Source: Candidatus Tharpella sp. (GTDB taxonomy: Bacteria; Desulfobacterota; Anaeroferrophillalia; Anaeroferrophillales; Tharpellaceae). From it: 11,798 nucleotides of DNA. Under the pieces are notes generated by a model, which was not told the DNA's origin, made no database searches, and saw only the letters and a list, made by a program, of their open reading frames with translations. The position numbers and the translations under genes are program-made. Shown in pieces: positions 7,109 to 11,798 of this stretch. The stretch spans positions 1-11,798 of the forward strand of contig JAGGTT010000051.1 of NCBI GenBank assembly GCA_021163565.1. The letters run 5' to 3'. Position 1 is the stretch's first letter, and each line of letters opens with the position of its first letter.

Positions 7109-7122
7109 GGGACTCGAAAATT

Positions 7123-7425
7123 ATGGTTGAATCTGACAGCAATAATCGTATAGAGATGGAAACGGTTGAATCCGGAGCCGAGGTTGATCGTTTTAACGAT
7201 CCTGACTGGGTGCGGAAAACCCTGGATGATCTTGATGAAAATCTGGAGTCGGTTTCTGCGGAGTTGAAAAAGTCATATGTCTGTCTGGCGGCTGGCGTTG
7301 CCCGGATTGATAAAGATATTGATACAGCTTTTGAGGCCGGGGATGAGATGGCTTATAATGCCGCCAAGATTAAAAAAAGTATGATTTTAGAACGTCTGCG
7401 TGAACTTGAGGCCCTGCAGCTGTGA
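7123..7425 (+). CDS. Hypothetical helical protein, 100 aa
   Basis: Not recognised. The protein is acidic with no signal peptide or membrane segment. Residues 1-25 look disordered. Residues 26-50 (DPDWVRKTLDDLDENLESV onward) and 60-98 are strongly helix-forming with heptad-like leucines, suggesting a small helical hairpin or coiled coil. Residues 51-60 (SYVCLAAGVA) form a short hydrophobic stretch between them. The ATG at 7123 follows an AAGGGA Shine-Dalgarno near 7107. Its stop overlaps the GTG start of the HD-domain gene (GTGA at 7422-7425), so the two proteins are translationally coupled and may work together. Real coding status is supported by this tight packing; function is unknown. Confidence 0.8.
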   Translation: MVESDSNNRIEMETVESGAEVDRFNDPDWVRKTLDDLDENLESVSAELKKSYVCLAAGVARIDKDIDTAFEAGDEMAYNAAKIKKSMILERLRELEALQL

Positions 7426-8024
7426 AAGATATTGCGGAGTTTCTTTTTACGGCGGCGATGCTCAGGCGGACTCCGCGCAGTGGTCTGCAGTTTTTAGGCA
7501 GTGGTAAAGAGTCTGTGGCCGAACATGTTTTTCAGGCGATGATTGCCGCTTATGCCTTGGTTAAGATGGAGCATGAGAGGGGCATTGATGTCGATGAAAA
7601 AAAAGTGCTGATGCTCTGTCTGCTGCATGATATGCTTGAATCCCGAACCGGGGATCACAACTATGTGAATAAAAAGTATGTTACGGTCGACGAAACCAAA
7701 GCTCTGAATGATATGTGCCGGCCGCTTTTTTTCGGGGATGAGATTAAAGATCTGGTGACCGAGTTTGAAGATAAAAAGAGTGTTGAGGCCCAGCTTGCCG
7801 GCGATGCGGATCAGCTGGCCTTGATAGTTCTGGTCAAGGAACAGCATGATCTGGGAAACCCCTATGCCCGCAAATGGCTGACAGTAGCCAGGCAGCGCCT
7901 GTTGACGGAGTCGGGTCGCACTTTGGGCCGGAGTCTGGATGAGAGTGACTGGGCGGCCTGGTGGTTCAGTAAGGAGAGCAATGAGTGGTGGGTCAACGGA
8001 AAAGTCAAGGGAGAATTGGATTGA
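7422..8024 (+). CDS. HD-domain phosphohydrolase, YfbR/HDDC2-like 5'-nucleotidase
   Basis: A 200-aa all-helical HD-domain protein resembling YfbR and HDDC2, metal-dependent enzymes that hydrolyse (deoxy)ribonucleoside 5'-monophosphates. The metal ligands are visible in order: H35 in SVAEHVF, H69 and D70 in LLHDMLE, and D128 or D130 in GDADQL. An RTGDHNYVNKKYV segment (75-87) follows the HD pair, as in this subgroup. The C-terminus has a Trp-rich tail (SDWAAWWF, NEWWV). The start is GTG at 7422 overlapping the previous stop. The stop at 8022-8024 overlaps the livK ATG by one base. Substrate is inferred from the family; a broader HD phosphatase role is possible. Confidence 0.85.
   Translation: MKDIAEFLFTAAMLRRTPRSGLQFLGSGKESVAEHVFQAMIAAYALVKMEHERGIDVDEKKVLMLCLLHDMLESRTGDHNYVNKKYVTVDETKALNDMCRPLFFGDEIKDLVTEFEDKKSVEAQLAGDADQLALIVLVKEQHDLGNPYARKWLTVARQRLLTESGRTLGRSLDESDWAAWWFSKESNEWWVNGKVKGELD
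8007..8013 (+). promoter_or_regulatory. Ribosome binding site that fixes the livK start
   Basis: AAGGGAG lies inside the 3' end of the HD-domain gene, 10 bases before the ATG at 8024. It favours 8024 over the upstream in-frame GTG at 7985, which would put a hydrophilic extension in front of a normal signal peptide. Confidence 0.7.
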
Positions 8025-9178
8025 TGGTAAGAAATCTGACGGCAATTAGAGGACGTTTTTCTCTGGTACTCTTATTTGTTGTACTCTTATCCGGTTTCTC
8101 AGGGGTGGTTAAGGTTCAGGCGGAAACAATTAAAATTCCGGTAGCTTCCCCTTTTACCGGGCCCCTGGCTTCATTTGGTGAAGGGGTAAAAAACGGGGCC
8201 CTCTTAAAAGCAGATGAGATTAATGCCGGTGGCGGTATTAACGGTAAAATGGTGGAAATCATTTTGGGTGATGAACTTTGTGATCCCAAGGAAGCGGCCG
8301 CCGTGGCGACCCGTTTCGCTAGTGATCCGGAGGTGGCGATTGTCATCGGTCATCTCTGCAGCTCCGCGACTCTGGCGGCATTACCGATTTATAAAGAGGC
8401 GGGCTTGCCGGCAATAACTCCGGCTTCTACCAATCCCCAGATCGGCAAATCTAGCCCTTACTATTTTCGCAATGTCTACAAAGATGATTTTCAGGGTGAT
8501 TTTCTGGCTCGTTACGCCAAACAGGTGAAAAATTTTAAAAAAGTTGCTATTTTTTACGAAGTCAACGATTATGCCATGGGGCTTAAAAATGCCTTCATAA
8601 GAAAGTCCAAAGAACTTGGTCTGCAGATTATATGTGCCGAATCATATATGGCGGAGACTGCTGATTTTAAGGCTCAGTTGAGCAAATTCAAGATGATGCG
8701 GCCGGACGCTATATTCATTCCCGGTTATGCCCCGCAGGCAACCCTGTTGATTTCTCAGGCCCGGAGCCTGGGGCTGAAATGTGCTTTCTTCGGGGCCGAT
8801 GGCCTTGATGATGAGATCATGTTAAAAAATCCCGACGCGGATGGGCTTTTCGTGACCACACCTTTCCTGGTTGACCGGGGCGGGGCTAAAGTTAAGGACT
8901 TTGTCGAACGCTATCGGCATAAATTTGCCATCGAGCCCAACTGGTTTGCCGCCAATACCTATGATGCAGTTGGCATTGCCGCTGCGGCCATAGCTGCCAG
9001 CGGACTCGACCGGGAGAAGATCCGGGCTTATCTGGCTGGGATCTCGGCGAAAGAGAAAGCCTATCAGGGAATTACCGGGGCGACCTATTTTGATGAAAAT
9101 GGCGACTGTCTGAAACCCGCTTTTGTTAAGGTGGTCAAAGGTGGTAAATGGGTCAGTGCTCAAGAGCAGTTGCAGTAA
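8024..9178 (+). CDS. livK: Branched-chain amino-acid ABC transporter, periplasmic binding protein (LivK/LivJ type)
   Basis: A type I periplasmic binding protein of the Leu/Ile/Val family that captures substrate and delivers it to LivH-LivM. Starting at the ATG at 8024 (384 aa), it has a Sec signal peptide: basic n-region (R3, R9, R11), hydrophobic core about 12-29 and an AxA-like site VQA (31-33), leaving a mature N-terminus ETIKIPVASPFTGP. Two cysteines, C86 in ELCDP and C112 in GHLCSS, match the disulfide of E. coli LivJ/LivK. The hinge-region motifs AITPASTNP and TYDAVGIAAAAI are typical. No lipobox is present, so it should be soluble in the periplasm. The actual ligand could be another amino acid or amide, because family specificity is broad. 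Confidence 0.93.
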   Translation: MVRNLTAIRGRFSLVLLFVVLLSGFSGVVKVQAETIKIPVASPFTGPLASFGEGVKNGALLKADEINAGGGINGKMVEIILGDELCDPKEAAAVATRFASDPEVAIVIGHLCSSATLAALPIYKEAGLPAITPASTNPQIGKSSPYYFRNVYKDDFQGDFLARYAKQVKNFKKVAIFYEVNDYAMGLKNAFIRKSKELGLQIICAESYMAETADFKAQLSKFKMMRPDAIFIPGYAPQATLLISQARSLGLKCAFFGADGLDDEIMLKNPDADGLFVTTPFLVDRGGAKVKDFVERYRHKFAIEPNWFAANTYDAVGIAAAAIAASGLDREKIRAYLAGISAKEKAYQGITGATYFDENGDCLKPAFVKVVKGGKWVSAQEQLQ

Positions 9179-9231
9179 CTTTTCTTCTTCGTAAACCTAA
9201 CTCTTCTTGTATCAAGTGATGTAAATCTTCG

Positions 9232-10158
9232 ATGCTGAACGCCTTACTTGAACAATCCTCACTGTTTTTACAACAACTTGTCAACGGGGTGACCCTGGGC
9301 AGCATCTATGCCTTGATTGCCGTAGGCTACACTATGGTTTACGGGGTTATCCAGCTGATTAATTTCGCTCACGGCGAGATCTATATGCTGGGAGCTTTTT
9401 TAAGCTTTTCACTGGTCTCCGGTTTTTTCGGTATTGGTCTTCCGTTCGCTCTGGCGGTGACAATTGCCGTACTGGTATGCGCTCTGGCCGGGGTTCTGCT
9501 CGATGTCGTCGCCTACCGGCCTCTACGCAAGGCTCCCCGTCTGGCCGCCCTGATTACCGCGATCGGGATGTCCATATTTCTTCAGAATCTTGCTCTTTTG
9601 ATCTGGGGGGCCCAGATCAAATCCTTTCCCCGGGAGGCAGTTCCCGCATTTCTTTTTGCTCCGGCTCTGCAGTTCGGTGATGTGGTTATCAGTTGGCTGC
9701 AGATAGTTATTCTATCGGTCGCAGTAATTCTGATGGTGTTTTTACAGCTGATTGTTCATTATACTAAAATCGGTCGGGCGATGCGGGCAATCGCTCAGGA
9801 TCAGACTGCCGCAGCGTTGATGGGGGTTAATGTCAACCGGGTCGTCTCCTTCACCTTTGCTCTCGGTTCAGGCCTGGGCGGAGTTGCCGGGATTCTGGTT
9901 GGTTTGTACTATAATGCGGTCTATCCAACGATGGGTTATTTTGCCGGTATCAAAGCTTTCGCGGCGGCGGTTCTGGGTGGTATCGGCAGTATTCCCGGAG
10001 CCATCTTAGGCGGTGGTATTTTGGGTTTGGCCGAGGTTTTCGGCGGCGGTTATATCTCCTCATCGTACAGTGACGGTATCGCTTATGCAGTTATGATTCT
10101 GGTTATTCTGGTTAAACCCACCGGTCTTTTCGGTCGTCTGTCACGTGACAAAGCATAG
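9232..10158 (+). CDS. livH: Branched-chain amino-acid ABC transporter permease LivH
   Basis: One of the two inner-membrane permease subunits of the importer. The 308-aa protein is hydrophobic throughout, with about eight predicted helices. The family signature VNGVTLGSIYALIAVGYTMV (17-36), running on into GVIQLINFAHGEIYMLGAF, is intact. The cytoplasmic ATPase-contact loop GRAMRAIAQDQTAAALMGVN (181-200) and the Gly-rich AAAVLGGIGSIPGAILGG segment are also normal. The ATG at 9232 lies 53 bases after livK with only a weak Shine-Dalgarno. No hairpin is evident in that gap, so it should share the livK transcript. Nothing suggests loss of the usual ATPase interface. Confidence 0.95.
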   Translation: MLNALLEQSSLFLQQLVNGVTLGSIYALIAVGYTMVYGVIQLINFAHGEIYMLGAFLSFSLVSGFFGIGLPFALAVTIAVLVCALAGVLLDVVAYRPLRKAPRLAALITAIGMSIFLQNLALLIWGAQIKSFPREAVPAFLFAPALQFGDVVISWLQIVILSVAVILMVFLQLIVHYTKIGRAMRAIAQDQTAAALMGVNVNRVVSFTFALGSGLGGVAGILVGLYYNAVYPTMGYFAGIKAFAAAVLGGIGSIPGAILGGGILGLAEVFGGGYISSSYSDGIAYAVMILVILVKPTGLFGRLSRDKA

Positions 10159-10161
10159 AGG
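10157..10161 (+). promoter_or_regulatory. Ribosome binding site that fixes the livM start
   Basis: AGAGG overlaps the livH stop codon and stands 6 bases before the ATG at 10168. This supports the ATG over the in-frame TTG at 10162, which lies too close to the site. Confidence 0.55.
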
Positions 10162-10167
10162 TTGGCA

Positions 10168-11124
10168 ATGCATTTAGACGATCGTCTTTTCAGTGATAAA
10201 AAACTCTACCTGCCGCTTCTGGCGGCGGTCCTGGTGTTGCCCTGGCTGCCGATGGGGACGGCCGGACCCTATGTTATAAGAATTGCGACATTGACCCTGC
10301 TTTACATGGTTCTGGCTCAGGGTCTTAATGTGGTGCCCGGTTTTACGGGACTGCTTGATTTAGGTTATGTCGGCTTTTTCGGGATTGGTGCCTATACCGC
10401 CGGGCTGCTTACCGTTCACTATCAATGGAGCCTGTGGTTGGTTTTGCCGCTGGCCGTTCTGAACGGTGCCTTGTGGGGGGTGTTGCGCGGGGCTCCGACT
10501 TTAAGGCTTTCCGATGACTATTTTGCCATCGTTACCTTCGGCTTCTCCGAGTTGATAATCCTGGTACTCAAGAATGAACTCTGGTTGACCCGGGGGCCGA
10601 TGGGGGTTCCGGGTATCGCCCGGCCAGATCTTTTCGGCCGGGTACTGGATCAGCCCTGGCAGACCTACTACCTGATTTTATTCTTTCTGCTGCTGGTGTT
10701 GTGGGTGGTTGTCAGAATTCGCAGCTCACGCCTGGGCCGGGCCTGGTTCGCTATTCGTGAGGATGAGATTGCGGCCGAGTGTGTCGGCGTTAATGTGGCC
10801 CGTTACAAAATTATCGCTTTTGCTTTAAGTGCCGCTATCGGTGCCTTGGCCGGCGCCTTTTATGCCCGCTGGTTTCGTTTTATTCATCCCGATATGTTCA
10901 AATTCTGGGAATCAATTCTGATTTTATGTCTGATTGTTTTCGGGGGTATGGGGAGCATCACCGGGGCTCTGATCGGGGCTCTGGTCTTAATCCCTCTGAC
11001 TGAAATTCTGCGGATTGTTCTGCCGGCCGAGTTCAGTAGTGCGCGCTATCTGATCTTTGGTCTCCTGATTGTGGTGATGATGCGCTGGCGGCCGGCCGGC
11101 CTGTTGCCGGTTGAAAGGGAGTAG
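10168..11124 (+). CDS. livM: Branched-chain amino-acid ABC transporter permease LivM
   Basis: The second permease subunit, pairing with LivH. From the ATG at 10168 it has 318 aa. The LivM signature GLNVVPGFTGLLDLGYVGFF (52-71), running on into GIGAYTAGL, is intact. The ATPase-contact loop RLGRAWFAIREDEIAAECVG (188-207) and the C-terminal GGMGSITGALIGA segment are also intact. Roughly eight to ten hydrophobic helices are visible. It lacks the long N-terminal extension of enterobacterial LivM, which is common outside that group. It follows livH by 9 bases and precedes livG by 10, so the three are co-translated. Because both permeases look complete, the membrane segment seen in the neighbouring ATPase is an addition rather than a substitute. 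Confidence 0.95.
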   Translation: MHLDDRLFSDKKLYLPLLAAVLVLPWLPMGTAGPYVIRIATLTLLYMVLAQGLNVVPGFTGLLDLGYVGFFGIGAYTAGLLTVHYQWSLWLVLPLAVLNGALWGVLRGAPTLRLSDDYFAIVTFGFSELIILVLKNELWLTRGPMGVPGIARPDLFGRVLDQPWQTYYLILFFLLLVLWVVVRIRSSRLGRAWFAIREDEIAAECVGVNVARYKIIAFALSAAIGALAGAFYARWFRFIHPDMFKFWESILILCLIVFGGMGSITGALIGALVLIPLTEILRIVLPAEFSSARYLIFGLLIVVMMRWRPAGLLPVERE

Positions 11125-11129
11125 GGGGG
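11124..11129 (+). promoter_or_regulatory. G-rich ribosome binding site before the livG GTG start
   Basis: Six G residues overlap the last base of the livM stop, five bases before the GTG at 11135. A second candidate, AAGGGAG (11115-11121), lies 13 bases upstream. A TTG at 11133 runs straight into TGA, so GTG is the only sensible start here. Confidence 0.5.
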
Positions 11130-11134
11130 CGTTT

Positions 11135-11798
11135 GTGACTGATCGTAAAACCGGAGACCTCCTGCTTAAAACCCATAAGCTGGTAAAAAAATTCGGCGGC
11201 CTGACCGCTGTCAAAGAGGTTTCTCTTGACGTTAAGGCGGGAGAGATTGTTGCTTTGATCGGTCCCAACGGGGCCGGCAAAACCACTTTTTTCAACTGCC
11301 TGAATCAGGTGACTGTGCCGACTTCAGGAACGGTTACGTTTGCCGGACAGAGTCTGGTGAGTGTTGTGACGCCGGTGACCAGGCAATGGATTATGCATTT
11401 GAGCCGGGTCTTTGCCGCTCTTTCACTGCTCTGGCTGCCGCTGGTTCTGGGGGTGGTCTGGCCCGATACTTTTTTTCGTCTGGAGGCCGTGCTGGCACTC
11501 GTATCCTTGATGCTGTTTCGGGTTTACCTGGTGCGCCCCCTGAATAATTTTCGGCCCTGGAGCCGCCTGCTGTTGATCCTCTTCACGCTGGTTGATGCGG
11601 CCTGTGCAGTGGTCTGGATATGCCGCAGTGATACCTTTTCCGAAGTCAGCTTTTTCGGCCTTTTCCCTCTTTATCCGTTGCTGATACCGGGAGCGATTTT
11701 ACTTTTCATCGGATCTCTGGTTCTGCTCTTCATGTTCAACCTCACCCGGATAAAAGAGGCCTTCGGTCAGCATCTGCATGCTGATGTGATAACCAGAC
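11135..11798 (+). CDS. livG: LivG-type ABC ATPase with an inserted four-helix membrane domain, 3'-truncated by window edge
   Basis: ATP-binding subunit of the Liv importer. My own translation from GTG at 11135 stays open to the window end (221 codons seen). Residues 9-51 are ordinary LivG: LVKKFGGLTAVKEVSLDV, then Walker A GPNGAGKTT (43-51). A strand PTSGTVTFAG (62-71) follows. LivG should then go straight to the Q-loop, but here about 135 residues (about 77-214) intervene, with hydrophobic helices at about 92-109, 115-133, 145-163 and 182-203. Positive loops lie on the even sides and acidic or neutral loops between, so both ends stay cytoplasmic. The last residues (ADVITR) resemble the LivG stretch just before the Q-loop. 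Q-loop, signature and Walker B lie beyond the window. Neither a stop nor a frame change is needed to explain it. Confidence 0.85.
   Translation, partial: MTDRKTGDLLLKTHKLVKKFGGLTAVKEVSLDVKAGEIVALIGPNGAGKTTFFNCLNQVTVPTSGTVTFAGQSLVSVVTPVTRQWIMHLSRVFAALSLLWLPLVLGVVWPDTFFRLEAVLALVSLMLFRVYLVRPLNNFRPWSRLLLILFTLVDAACAVVWICRSDTFSEVSFFGLFPLYPLLIPGAILLFIGSLVLLFMFNLTRIKEAFGQHLHADVITR

Noticed and set aside
7985..8023. Upstream in-frame GTG start for livK
   Set aside because: It would add a hydrophilic stretch before a normal signal peptide; the ATG at 8024 has a good Shine-Dalgarno (AAGGGAG) and directly overlaps the HD stop.
7494..8045. 183-codon minus-strand frame opposite the HD-domain gene
   Set aside because: The + strand carries H, HD and D metal ligands in proper order and tight operon packing; the antisense frame shows no family features.
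11135..11798. LivG irregularity as a frameshift, a pseudogene or a separate overlapping membrane-protein gene
   Set aside because: The single frame stays open, hydrophobic helices and charges follow a sensible topology, and the last residues resume LivG-like sequence. No internal ribosome binding site plus start suggests a second gene.
1..11798. CRISPR arrays, tRNA or rRNA genes, transposase genes
   Set aside because: No regularly spaced repeats, tRNA cloverleaf, rRNA-like sequence or transposase reading frame was found on either strand.

Overview
The window reads as a chromosomal segment of a Gram-negative bacterium, most likely from the former Deltaproteobacteria (Desulfobacterota/Desulfuromonadota). 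The basis is the gene order ffh-rpsP-khpA-rimM-trmD-rplS-rnhB-yraN, the flavour of the proteins, and a LivKHMG-type transporter whose binding protein has a Sec signal peptide. The taxonomic call is inference; the window has no rRNA. Every supported gene lies on the + strand, and no gap between genes exceeds about 255 bases.

Region 1 (1-2007) is the 3' part of a UvrD/PcrA-type DNA helicase gene; its N-terminal Walker A region lies upstream of the window. Region 2 (about 2028-6103) is a protein-export, ribosome and tRNA-modification operon. It starts at a good sigma70-like promoter and runs ffh (SRP GTPase), rpsP (S16), khpA (KH RNA-binding protein), rimM (30S maturation), trmD (tRNA m1G37 methyltransferase), rplS (L19), ending at a strong intrinsic terminator. 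Between trmD and rplS lies a 253-base gap holding a palindromic, repeat-like element of about 140 bp, followed by an AT-rich stretch that may give rplS its own promoter.

Region 3 (6121-8024) holds rnhB (RNase HII), yraN (UPF0102), an unrecognised 100-aa helical protein and an HD-domain nucleotidase-like phosphohydrolase. They are tightly packed, with overlapping or near-overlapping ends. Region 4 (8024-11798) is a branched-chain amino-acid type ABC importer: livK (periplasmic binding protein), livH and livM (permeases) and the 5' part of livG (ATPase). The HD gene stop and the livK start overlap, so regions 3 and 4 may be co-transcribed.

The most unusual object is LivG at the right edge. After a normal N-terminus and Walker A motif, the ABC fold is interrupted in frame by about 135 residues predicted to form four membrane helices with a clean positive-inside pattern. 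The frame then appears to return to LivG-like sequence just as the window ends. An ATPase subunit with a membrane domain inserted between Walker A and the Q-loop, beside ordinary LivH and LivM permeases, would be a non-standard ABC importer architecture. This is the best candidate here for an undescribed system.
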